14,857 bases of DNA from assembly GCA_020024115.1 (NCBI GenBank), contig JAHHUF010000038.1, forward strand, positions 1-14,857. The letters are read 5' to 3'. Below are positions 6,808 through 13,792 of this stretch, piece by piece (the stretch's first letter is position 1; every line of letters begins with the position of its first letter). The notes under the pieces are model-generated. The model saw nothing but the letters and a program-made list of their open reading frames with translations, made no database searches and was not told where the DNA came from. The DNA is from Anaerofilum sp. (GTDB taxonomy: Bacteria > Bacillota > Clostridia > Oscillospirales > Ruminococcaceae). A program made the translations under genes and the position numbers.

Positions 6808-7657
6808 ATAAAGCTGTTAAACGGTCATGAAGCTGATTCAATGCAGATTTCCACAGCTTACTGTGATGCACCAGCACAAACAGTCCCCAAACAACCAAAG
6901 CTGCTACAATAGTGTCGGATAAAAAGTGCCGCCCAATCACAATGCGGCTCACCGCCATTGCACCAATATACAGGCTGCAAAAGATACCAACCATCCATTT
7001 ATGGCGTGCTATCATAGGAAAAATATCCGCTGCTAAAATCAACAACAATACACCTGCTGCCGCTGCGGTATGCCCACTGGGAAAACTTGTTCCACCATTT
7101 CCAAAAGGTGCATACCATGCAGAGAATTTCTCAAAATTATCACCAAACAACATTTCATCAAAACGGGCACGATTCCAAATCAGCTTTATCGCATTTATGA
7201 CAACATTATTCAATACCATCATCCAAAATCCTGCACCGCACAAAAAACTCAAACGCATTGCGGTGCGTCTGCCAGGGATACCTGCAAACAAAAATGATGC
7301 TGCCACTGTGATAACCACCAATATCGACTCTGCCCACAGAGGAAAGTCTGTCAGCCAACCACGCTTTTCCAGATAAGAAAACGCAGGAAACCACATGGCT
7401 GCTGCACTGCCCAGCAAAACCAATGCCCCCCAAAGCGGCTGCCCATTGCGTCGCAGCAAAAAGCCACCCCAAAGCAATGCCGGCAAATAGAGTGTCCACC
7501 AGCCGAATGCTTCCATGAAAATTGCCAACCTATGTTCGGAAGAATACATCTGCTGGTTGATAACAAGGTCATACCGTGTTGCTGCTATTAAACAACCAAC
7601 TAAGCCTGCCAAAAGAATCCCCATTGCAATGCGGCGGGGTAATGAGGAAGAATACAT
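6806..7657 (-). CDS. PAP2-family membrane phosphatase
   Basis: A 283-residue integral membrane protein with several hydrophobic helices. The three PAP2 active-site motifs are in order: K158-x6-R165 (KLIWNRAR), P193-S-G-H196, and S237-R238-x5-H244-x3-D248 (SRIVIGRHFLSD). H196 and H244 are the expected nucleophile and acid/base residues. The family removes phosphate from lipid phosphates such as phosphatidic acid, phosphatidylglycerol phosphate or undecaprenyl pyrophosphate at the membrane surface; the exact substrate here cannot be told. The usual Pro after the motif-1 Arg is Phe (F166), a mild departure. The ATG at 7657 has AAAGGA twelve bases upstream, a rather long spacing, but no better start is seen. 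Its promoter interleaves with that of the aldo/keto reductase operon, and it ends at a terminator shared with the convergent 6262 gene. Confidence 0.88.
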   Translation of the reverse strand: MYSSSLPRRIAMGILLAGLVGCLIAATRYDLVINQQMYSSEHRLAIFMEAFGWWTLYLPALLWGGFLLRRNGQPLWGALVLLGSAAAMWFPAFSYLEKRGWLTDFPLWAESILVVITVAASFLFAGIPGRRTAMRLSFLCGAGFWMMVLNNVVINAIKLIWNRARFDEMLFGDNFEKFSAWYAPFGNGGTSFPSGHTAAAAGVLLLILAADIFPMIARHKWMVGIFCSLYIGAMAVSRIVIGRHFLSDTIVAALVVWGLFVLVHHSKLWKSALNQLHDRLTAL

Positions 7658-7724
7658 ATACGGAACAAATCCTTTCTTTCAAACTTGTGTTTGTCCACAA
7701 ATGAATGAATTTTGATTATTGATT

Positions 7725-7753
7725 ATTGTATCATAATTCATTGAAAACCGCAA
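7725..7753 (-). promoter_or_regulatory. Promoter of the PAP2 gene
   Basis: Minus strand: -35 TTGCGG (7753-7748), 17-base spacer, -10 TACAAT (7730-7725) with an extended TGA before it. It points to the PAP2 gene with a leader of about 60 bases. It overlaps the divergent plus-strand promoter. Confidence 0.7.
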
Positions 7754-7769
7754 AGGGCAGTTGTATAAT
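7741..7769 (+). promoter_or_regulatory. Promoter of the aldo/keto reductase - cca operon
   Basis: Plus strand: -35 TTGAAA (7741-7746), 17-base spacer, consensus -10 TATAAT (7764-7769). This is the strongest promoter seen in the window. Transcription would begin near 7776, about 215 bases before the ATG at 7992. Its -35 lies in the spacer of the divergent PAP2 promoter. Confidence 0.75.
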
Positions 7770-7991
7770 AAAACAAAGGAATTTTAAGGGCAACATCGCA
7801 TAATTCCATATCGTGGATTGTACCGAAAATTTTTTCGACAGATGAGCCAAAAATCGTATGTAATCTTTGCTGAATTTATCAGCATTTTTGTAATATATGA
7901 CGGGACATTTCGATGCAAGACATTGTGTGAATTGTGCCGGATTCCCCAAAAACATTTTTGTCAAAATTTGAGCAATTGAAAGGCGGAAAAA
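7770..7991 (+). other. About 215-nt leader of the aldo/keto reductase operon
   Basis: The 334-base gap between the PAP2 start and the ATG at 7992 contains the divergent promoters and then this long leader. The leader holds an inverted repeat around 7824-7837 (CGAAAA then TTTTTTCG), a terminator-like hairpin at 7868-7889, the motif GATGCAAGACA (7912-7922), a short GAATT/GATTC hairpin (7929-7944) with GGATTCC (7939-7945) followed by a T run, and the ribosome-binding region just before 7992. No known riboswitch class is recognised. No convincing small gene is seen. Confidence 0.45.
7868..7889 (+). terminator. Possible attenuator hairpin inside the leader
   Basis: TGCTGA (7868-7873) pairs with TCAGCA (7879-7884) around a five-base loop and is directly followed by five T. 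The stem is only six base pairs, so it is a weak terminator candidate. Its position about 90 bases into the leader would allow partial or regulated termination before the structural genes. Confidence 0.4.
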
Positions 7992-9005
7992 ATGGAATAC
8001 AGACAACTTGGAAAAACCAAACTGAACATTTCCCGTGTGGGATTTGGCGGAATTCCCATTCAGAGAATTGACATTCCAAAGACAAAGCTCTTGATGCAGG
8101 AGATGCTGAAAAAAGGGGTAAACTATATTGACACTGCACGGGGATATACCGTCAGTGAGGGCTATCTTGGAGAAGCATTGGAAGGGATTCGTCAGCACTT
8201 TATTCTCGCCACAAAATCCATGAGCCGTGACAAAGCAGGTATGGAACAGGATATTGAAACCAGCCTTTCCAATTTAAAAACCAACTTTATCGAACTTTAT
8301 CAAATCCATAACCCAAAATTGGAAGAACTAGAAACTGTGCTGGCTCCCAATGGTGCAATAGAAGCCTTGCGAGAGGCAAAGCAGGCGGGAAAAATCGGAC
8401 ATATCGGTTTAACAGCCCATTCTTTGGCAGTATTTGAAAAAGCGTTGGAACTGGACGAAATCGAAACCATTATGTTCCCCTATAATATTGTAGAAAATCA
8501 GGGAGAAGAACTGATTCAACGCTGCAAAGAAAAACAGGTTGGTTTTATCTGTATGAAGCCTCTTGCAGGTGGTGCAATTGAAGATGCCAGCTTAGCAATG
8601 CGCTATATTCTACAAAACGATGCTGTCACTGTTGTAATTCCTGGCATGGCAGAACTTTCTGAGCTGGAGCAAAATGTGAAAGCTGCCGAAGACCGTTCTC
8701 CATTGAATGAAACCGAACTTTCTGCCATTCAGCAGATTCGCAGCGATTTGGGTCAAAACTTCTGCCGTCGCTGTAATTATTGTGCCCCCTGTACAGTTGG
8801 CATTAACATTCCTTCTGTCTTTTTGTTTGAGGGATATTTGCAGCGATACGGTTTGCAGGAATGGGCAAAGGAACGCTATGCAACCTTGTCCGTAAAAGCA
8901 AGTGCCTGTGTGGAGTGTGGAGCGTGCGAAACACGCTGCCCCTATGAACTGCCTATCCGCAAAATGCTGAAACAAGCTGCAAAGGATTTTGAGGGGGAAT
9001 GTTGA
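7992..9005 (+). CDS. Aldo/keto reductase with C-terminal 4Fe-4S ferredoxin-like region
   Basis: A 337-residue cytoplasmic oxidoreductase. Residues 1-250 are an aldo/keto reductase barrel with the catalytic tetrad D47, Y52, K75 and H106. The C-terminal quarter has two cysteine clusters. The first is C258-x2-C261-x2-C264-x2-C267 (CRRCNYCAPCTVGI). The second is C306-x2-C309-x2-C312-x3-C316-P (CVECGACETRCP), a ferredoxin-type 4Fe-4S pattern. This architecture is common in anaerobes and is usually annotated as a predicted aldo/keto reductase of unknown substrate; the clusters suggest electron transfer from ferredoxin or flavodoxin rather than only NADPH. The start has AAAGGCGG six bases upstream. 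The gene is followed with no gap by the CCA-adding enzyme (stop 9003-9005, ATG 9006), so the two form an operon under the promoter at 7741. The link to tRNA maturation is probably organisational, not functional. Confidence 0.92.
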   Translation: MEYRQLGKTKLNISRVGFGGIPIQRIDIPKTKLLMQEMLKKGVNYIDTARGYTVSEGYLGEALEGIRQHFILATKSMSRDKAGMEQDIETSLSNLKTNFIELYQIHNPKLEELETVLAPNGAIEALREAKQAGKIGHIGLTAHSLAVFEKALELDEIETIMFPYNIVENQGEELIQRCKEKQVGFICMKPLAGGAIEDASLAMRYILQNDAVTVVIPGMAELSELEQNVKAAEDRSPLNETELSAIQQIRSDLGQNFCRRCNYCAPCTVGINIPSVFLFEGYLQRYGLQEWAKERYATLSVKASACVECGACETRCPYELPIRKMLKQAAKDFEGEC

Positions 9006-10364
9006 ATGAAACCAACCTTCTGCCTGCCTGAAAAAGTTCAAAATCTGCTGTTTCGATTGAACAAAGCCGGTTTTTCTGCTTATGTGGTGGGAGGCTGTGT
9101 TCGAGATTCTTTATGTGGTATCCAGCCGGCAGATTGGGATATTTGCACCTCTGCCCTGCCCCAACAAACAAAATCTGTTTTTTCTGATTATCCGGTGATT
9201 GAAACAGGGATACAGCATGGCACTGTAACTGTTTTGTTTGAAGATGAACCTTTTGAAATTACCACCTTTCGCATTGAGGGAAGTTACAGTGATGGGCGGC
9301 GTCCCGATTCTGTTTCTTTTTCAACAGAGATTACACAAGACCTTTCCCGCAGAGATTTCACCATCAATGCAATGGCATACCACCCTAATGAGGGATTGAT
9401 TGACCCTTTTGGCGGAAAATTTGATTTAGAGCAAAACAGATTGCGCTGTGTTGGCAATCCTGTACAACGGTTTTCAGAAGACACTCTGCGTATTCTGCGC
9501 GGATTGCGTTTTGTGTCCCGCTTTGGTTTTTCGGTGGAATCCAACTGCAATGAAGCGCTGCATTGCTGCAAACATCTTTTAAAAAATGTTTCATCAGAAC
9601 GAATTTTTTCAGAACTTTGCAAACTGTTGTGTGAAAAAAATGTTGAACAAGTTCTTTTAAATTATTCCGATGTTTTATTTGAAGTTTTGCCGGAACTTGC
9701 CCCCATGAAAAACTTTGAGCAACATAATATCTATCATGTGTTTGATGTGTGGCAACACACAGTAAAAGCGGTATCATCCTCTGCTGACAATATCATTGTA
9801 CGGCTCACAATGTTACTGCACGATATTGGAAAACCCCAGTGCTACTCCTATAAAGATGGTGTTGGACATTTTTATGGACACCCACAAGTCAGTGCCGGAC
9901 TTGCCAATTCTATTCTGCTCCGTTTGAAAACCTCCACCCATCTGCGCAATACCGTTTGTACCCTTGTCCAATACCATGACAATGAGGTATCTGCAAAACC
10001 ATCTTCCATAAAACGATGGTTAAACAAATTGGGAAAAGAGCAGTTTTTGCTGCTGTTAGAGGTGAAAAAAGCAGATATTCTTGCTCAAAACCCAAAATTT
10101 TATGACAGACTTTCTCAAATGGACTCTATACAACAACTCACTGCTGAACTGATTGCGCAAAATGTTTGTATTTCCTTCAAAAATTTAGCAGTATCAGGCA
10201 AAGACTTGCTGGAACTTGGCTATCCGCAAGGCAAGCAAATTGGTATCATTCTCAACTTTTTGCTGGAACAAGTCCTATCAGACCAATTGAACAACGATAA
10301 AGAATTACTCATAAACTACATTTTGCAAAACAAAGAAAATCTTTTACAACAGTTGTTCATTTGA
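9006..10364 (+). CDS. cca: CCA tRNA nucleotidyltransferase
   Basis: A 452-residue class II CCA-adding enzyme, which builds or repairs the 3'-terminal CCA of tRNAs from CTP and ATP. The nucleotidyltransferase head has YVVGGCVRD (26-34) and the metal-binding D43-W-D45. RRDFTINAMAYHP (115-127) follows, and the nucleotide-selecting region is near 150-180 (SEDTLRILRGLRFVSRFGFS). An HD domain follows with H272-D273 (LLHDIGKPQ) and GHPQVSA (291-297), giving the longer HD-containing form typical of many Firmicutes. The C-terminal helix region is near 396-425 (VSGKDLLELGYPQGKQIG). Length is normal for this subtype. The ATG starts immediately after the stop of the aldo/keto reductase gene and uses GAGGGGG within that gene's end, so translation is coupled. 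Directly beyond the stop, a truncated DUF3604-like gene begins in another frame without a terminator. Confidence 0.95.
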   Translation: MKPTFCLPEKVQNLLFRLNKAGFSAYVVGGCVRDSLCGIQPADWDICTSALPQQTKSVFSDYPVIETGIQHGTVTVLFEDEPFEITTFRIEGSYSDGRRPDSVSFSTEITQDLSRRDFTINAMAYHPNEGLIDPFGGKFDLEQNRLRCVGNPVQRFSEDTLRILRGLRFVSRFGFSVESNCNEALHCCKHLLKNVSSERIFSELCKLLCEKNVEQVLLNYSDVLFEVLPELAPMKNFEQHNIYHVFDVWQHTVKAVSSSADNIIVRLTMLLHDIGKPQCYSYKDGVGHFYGHPQVSAGLANSILLRLKTSTHLRNTVCTLVQYHDNEVSAKPSSIKRWLNKLGKEQFLLLLEVKKADILAQNPKFYDRLSQMDSIQQLTAELIAQNVCISFKNLAVSGKDLLELGYPQGKQIGIILNFLLEQVLSDQLNNDKELLINYILQNKENLLQQLFI

Positions 10365-11374
10365 TTGAAGTATGCTCAAAGCATGGCTGTGGAATGAGCG
10401 AAACAGCACCTTATCCCTATTATCACAATATGGGGCTATGAGACAGACGCAACACGGTCTATGAAGGGCTGAAGCGTGGGTATTGATTTGGATTTGTAGA
10501 TTCAACCGACCATCATGCAGGATTTCCTGGCTCCTATGGGGATTGTAAAACGGCTGTTTGGGCAAACGAAAAAGCCAGAGAAAGCATCTTTGAAGCGATG
10601 CTGGCACGCCGCACCTATGCTGTCAACGACAACCCCATTGAATGCGAGTTCTTTGTAAATGATTCACCGATGGGTTCCATTCTGAAAAACGATGGAAATA
10701 TCCGTAAAATTTCCTATCATGTAAAAGGCTTTTATCCTATGGATAAAGTTGTCATCTACAAAAATCTAAAACCAATTCATATTGTAGAAAGCTTGTTGAT
10801 GGAACCTTCTGTACAAGATTCTCACTATTGTTTCAGCATCGAAATGGGCTGGGGCGACAATCAGGAGGATTTGTTTGGTTGGAAGGGAGCAGTATCCATT
10901 AAAAACGGTTTGCTTGTAAAGACAGTTCCTTGTTGGCATGGCAGAAGTGTTTTAGCACCGTCTTCCACAAATACAGATGGTAACGACAGCATCAATGCCA
11001 TCAACGACCGTATTACCCAAAAAACAGAAAATCATGTAGCGTGGCAATGTTTTACTGTCAAAAATATCTTTCCTTTGCATCCGCAAACCAATGCAGTTAT
11101 TTTTGAGGTGGAGGGAATTGCGGATACAGAAGTGACTATTTCTGTGAATGGTCACACCAAAACACTCACTGTTGCTCAACTGATGCAGTATGGTTACAGC
11201 GAACACATGAAGCCATATCATTCACAAACATTCAAAGTACATCCTATTATTAGCGAAAATCAATATACCGTTTCAAACACTTTTACCGATACACCCACCA
11301 ATCAAAATGATTTTTACCACATGGAAGTGACCCAAAGAAACGGTTCTTGTGCGTTTGTTTCTCCTGTTTTTTGA
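10365..11374 (+). pseudogene. 5'-truncated DUF3604/PHP-like gene with two in-frame TGA codons
   Basis: One frame reads family-like sequence from just behind the cca stop: EVCSKHGCGMSETAPYPYYH, then NMGL-stop-DRRNTVYEGLKRGY-stop-FGFVDSTDHHAGFPGSYGD, continuing unbroken through FEAMLARRTYAVND to the TGA at 11372-11374. The two internal stops are at 10439-10441 and 10484-10486. The STDHHAG core with the RRTYAV and NG-type C-terminal domain suggests the DUF3604 group of PHP-like proteins, whose members are typically about 600 residues. Here only about 335 codons remain, so roughly the N-terminal half is missing. An ATG at 10598 opens a 258-codon frame, but no ribosome-binding site precedes it and it lacks the TDHH segment, so a functional product is unlikely. 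The gene was probably cut by a deletion or rearrangement at the cca boundary. The function of the intact family is not established; metal-dependent hydrolase activity is an inference from the fold. Confidence 0.75.
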
Positions 11375-11390
11375 ATAATATTGTATGATA

Positions 11391-11424
11391 AAAAGGGTTG
11401 CCGTCTTTGGACAGCAACCCTTTT
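11391..11424. terminator. Bidirectional terminator between the pseudogene and cardiolipin synthase
   Basis: AAAAGGGTTGC (11391-11401) pairs perfectly with GCAACCCTTTT (11414-11424). After one C-A mismatch three more base pairs form, closing a TTTG tetraloop. The T run on each strand allows termination of the plus-strand cca unit and the minus-strand cls gene. Confidence 0.9.
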
Positions 11425-11428
11425 ACAA

Positions 11429-12982
11429 TTACATCAATGGTGCAAATAGGCGTAGCAGACTTTGCCCCAATCTTGCCCACCAGCTTGTTTTACAATCTTC
11501 TTTTGTGTACAACTGGCTTTTTGACAGTGTTTCCTGATAATCTTCTTCCATATCCGCGATGGATTCTGTTTGATACATCCAGATACCACACTCAAAATGC
11601 AGATACAAACTGCGATAGTCCATATTGACTGTTCCCACTGTTGCATATTCACCGTCCACCACAAAACTTTTTGCATGGATAAAGCCAGGGGTATACTCAT
11701 AAATCTGCACCCCTGCATCCAGTAATACAGGATAATATGCTCTGGTGACTGCGTGCACATACCATTTATCCGCTTTGTGGGGGGTGATAATTTTCACTTC
11801 CACACCGGCTTTGGCAGCAGCACACAAAGCAACCACCATTTCATTGTCAACAATCAAATAAGGTGTACAGATATGAATGTATTTTTTTGCCTGATAAATC
11901 AAATTCAGATATACATTTTCCCCCACAGGTTCATCATCCAGAGGGCTATCACTATAAGGCTGAATATACCCTTTTGACTCAATGGTCTGCGGCTGATATT
12001 TTGCAGGACTAAACTGACTGAAATCCTCTTGAATTTCCCGAATATAGTCCCACATAGACAAAAACATAACTGTCAAACTCCATACAGCGTTTCCCTGGAG
12101 CATAATGCCGGTGTCTTTCCAGTGACCATGTTTTTCATACACATTGATATATTCATCTGCAAGGTTGATACCACCTGTAAAGCCCACCCAGCCATCAATG
12201 ACACAAATTTTCCGATGGTCACGGTTGTTCATACGGGGATTCAGCAACGGAACAAAGGGATTGAACACACAGCATTGAATACCTGATTCTTCCACCAGTT
12301 TGTCATATTTATAAGGCAATGTCAGCAAACAGCCCACATCATCATACATCAAACGCACATCAACACCTTGTGCTGCTTTGCGTTTTAAAATATCAAAAAT
12401 TGTGTTCCACATTTTACCTTCTTGGATAATAAAATATTCCATAAAAATAAAATGTTCTGCCTTTTCCAGTTCCTCTACGATGCGTTCAAAATTGTATTCT
12501 CCCAAAGAAAAATACTCTGTGGATGTGTTTTGATAGACAGGTGCAACCGCAGCATTAAAAATGTAACGGCTTTGTCTGGCAGCTGTGCCGGATTCTTTTT
12601 CCAACTGCTCCTCCAATTCCTGTTGATATTCAAATGTACCATATTTGTTAATTTTGTCATAAATCACCTGCATTTTTTTCCTTTGATGATTGGAAAGCTG
12701 TTTACCGCTGAACATCAAATAAAAAATACCGCCGAAAACCGGCACCGCCATAATGACCAAAATCCAAACAATTTTATATGCGGGGTTCGCTCTGTTATTC
12801 ACCAACCAAAGCACTGCCAACATACTAAACACAATGCTGATACCATAAAAAAACGGAAACAGATGGCTGAACTTGACCAACATCACCAGCAAAACAATTG
12901 CTTGAACCGCAATAGCAATACCAACAATGACTGTTCGATTATACAAATAAGAAAACCAACTTTTAATATTGCGTTGACTCAT
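11429..12982 (-). CDS. cls: Cardiolipin synthase (phospholipase D family)
   Basis: A 517-residue membrane-associated enzyme that joins two phosphatidylglycerol molecules into cardiolipin and glycerol. Three hydrophobic segments lie near 18-36, 42-61 and 70-92 (the PLDc_N region). Two phospholipase D HKD motifs follow: H256-x-K258-x4-D263 with GGIN after it, and H436-x-K438-x4-D443 with TVNMDYRS after it. Both catalytic copies are complete and the length is normal. The ATG has GGGAGGTG at good spacing, and a strong promoter (TTGTCA-N17-TACAAT) lies upstream. The gene is monocistronic and ends at a terminator shared with the convergent pseudogene. It acts at the cytoplasmic membrane; together with the PAP2 gene it gives the window two envelope-lipid enzymes, though they are not in one operon. 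Confidence 0.95.
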   Translation of the reverse strand: MSQRNIKSWFSYLYNRTVIVGIAIAVQAIVLLVMLVKFSHLFPFFYGISIVFSMLAVLWLVNNRANPAYKIVWILVIMAVPVFGGIFYLMFSGKQLSNHQRKKMQVIYDKINKYGTFEYQQELEEQLEKESGTAARQSRYIFNAAVAPVYQNTSTEYFSLGEYNFERIVEELEKAEHFIFMEYFIIQEGKMWNTIFDILKRKAAQGVDVRLMYDDVGCLLTLPYKYDKLVEESGIQCCVFNPFVPLLNPRMNNRDHRKICVIDGWVGFTGGINLADEYINVYEKHGHWKDTGIMLQGNAVWSLTVMFLSMWDYIREIQEDFSQFSPAKYQPQTIESKGYIQPYSDSPLDDEPVGENVYLNLIYQAKKYIHICTPYLIVDNEMVVALCAAAKAGVEVKIITPHKADKWYVHAVTRAYYPVLLDAGVQIYEYTPGFIHAKSFVVDGEYATVGTVNMDYRSLYLHFECGIWMYQTESIADMEEDYQETLSKSQLYTKEDCKTSWWARLGQSLLRLFAPLM

Positions 12983-13025
12983 TTTACACCTCCCAAAACA
13001 ATTTCACTAACTGCTATGTATTTTT

Positions 13026-13054
13026 ATTGTACTACTTTTTTCACAATTTGACAA
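13026..13054 (-). promoter_or_regulatory. Promoter of cls
   Basis: Minus strand: -35 TTGTCA (13054-13049), 17-base spacer, -10 TACAAT (13031-13026). This is a strong sigma-A type promoter about 45 bases before the cls ATG. Confidence 0.8.
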
Positions 13055-13102
13055 TGAAAAAGCCTTGGTACATTTGATATAAAACAAAATTCATTTTATG
13101 AT

Positions 13103-13115
13103 TTTGCAGTGCAAA
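13103..13115. promoter_or_regulatory. 13-bp perfect palindrome upstream of the XRE regulator
   Basis: TTTGCA-G-TGCAAA is perfectly symmetric and is followed at once by a further half-like TTGCAAA (13116-13122). It lies in the divergent gap between cls and the XRE regulator gene, about 105 bases before the latter. Directly downstream, TTGAGA (13124-13129) and TATAGT (13149-13154) could be a promoter, but the spacer is 19 bases. A role as operator for the nearby regulator is a guess from position and symmetry. Confidence 0.4.
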
Positions 13116-13219
13116 TTGCAAACTTGAGAGAACAACCCAAAGTTGCGTTATAGTTGATAGACGCAGCTCAACAATTTTGATAAAATAGCATCACCAAAAC
13201 AAAAGGGAGATGTATCATA

Positions 13220-13792
13220 ATGTTTATAGTTGTACCCATTACAATTATTGCTTTGCTCCTTAATTTAGCAATTATCATTGGATTGGTTTATTTGTTTGTA
13301 TTATTAGTAACGGCATTAAAAAAATATATCAATTCATCTGACGCACGCAAAGAAAAATCAATCATCCGAAAATCTCTGGGCGAAACCTTCAAAGACCAGC
13401 GCACACAGCACAAAATGACACAGGAATTTATTGCCGAAACTTTGGGTGTCAGCAGGCAGGCTGTTTCCAAATGGGAAAACGGAACCTCTGACCCCAGCAC
13501 ATCCAACCTGCTTGCACTTGCAAAAATGATTCATATTCTGCTCCATCAAAATAAACTGCTGGCTATTTTGTATTACACAAACAAAACCAGCAGTTTTATT
13601 ATTATTATTATTTTATTTCAGCAAAAAATTTTCCCCATAACCATAGTTTTCCACTACATAATCAATATCTTTGTCCCCTCTGCCACTCAAGCACACCAAA
13701 ATGGAACCTTGTTTCATTTCCTTTGCTCTGCGCATTGCATACGCAACGGCATGAGAACTTTCAACCGCAGGGATAATTCCCTCATAGCGTGA
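13220..13792 (+). CDS. Membrane-anchored XRE-type helix-turn-helix regulator, C-terminal end probably altered
   Basis: The frame codes for 190 residues, of which about the first 102 look genuine. Residues 4-32 form one hydrophobic segment and 33-52 a basic linker. The helix-turn-helix spans 53-102 with the XRE pattern MTQEFIAETLGVSRQAVSKW followed by ENGTSDPSTSNLLALAK. An N-terminal anchor in front of an XRE domain is unusual but known in small clostridial regulators. GGGAGA lies nine bases before the ATG. After ALAK (about 13525) the usual short ending (F-x-V-S-x-D-E-L type) is absent. The frame instead runs through the hairpin at 13553-13596, an ATT repeat (giving IIIII), and 180 bases antisense to trpB. 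This points to a small deletion or frameshift near the original stop, giving an elongated tail or a non-functional allele. The regulated target is unknown. Confidence 0.65.
   Translation: MFIVVPITIIALLLNLAIIIGLVYLFVLLVTALKKYINSSDARKEKSIIRKSLGETFKDQRTQHKMTQEFIAETLGVSRQAVSKWENGTSDPSTSNLLALAKMIHILLHQNKLLAILYYTNKTSSFIIIIILFQQKIFPITIVFHYIINIFVPSATQAHQNGTLFHFLCSAHCIRNGMRTFNRRDNSLIA
13553..13597. terminator. Bidirectional terminator between the XRE gene and trpB
   Basis: AAACTGCTGG (13553-13562) pairs with CCAGCAGTTT (13587-13596). After a short bulge, TTTTGT (13566-13571) pairs with ACAAAA (13581-13586). A T-rich ATT repeat follows on the plus strand, and the minus strand continues with ATTTTG. 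It lies 16 bases past the trpB stop and inside the apparent extension of the XRE frame, supporting the view that the extension is not original coding sequence. Confidence 0.75.

Noticed and set aside
7731..8198. A 155-codon minus-strand frame across the leader and start of the aldo/keto reductase.
   Set aside because: It is antisense to the reductase and overlaps both promoters; there is no start signal and no recognisable family.
10439..10486. Recoded TGA (Gly or Trp) or selenocysteine in the DUF3604-like frame.
   Set aside because: TGA is the normal stop of several genes here (both ABC genes, marR, the reductase, cca). The missing N-terminus shows the gene is broken, and no selenocysteine hairpin is evident after either codon.
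12422..13051. A 209-codon plus-strand frame overlapping the start of cls.
   Set aside because: It is antisense to the cls N-terminus, rich in His, Asn and Gln as expected for a shadow, with no ribosome-binding site or domain; it also crosses the cls promoter.
13594..13617. ATT simple repeat as a phase-variation tract.
   Set aside because: It lies between two stop regions and serves as the T-rich part of the terminator. Its length is modest, and as a three-base unit it would not shift a frame.
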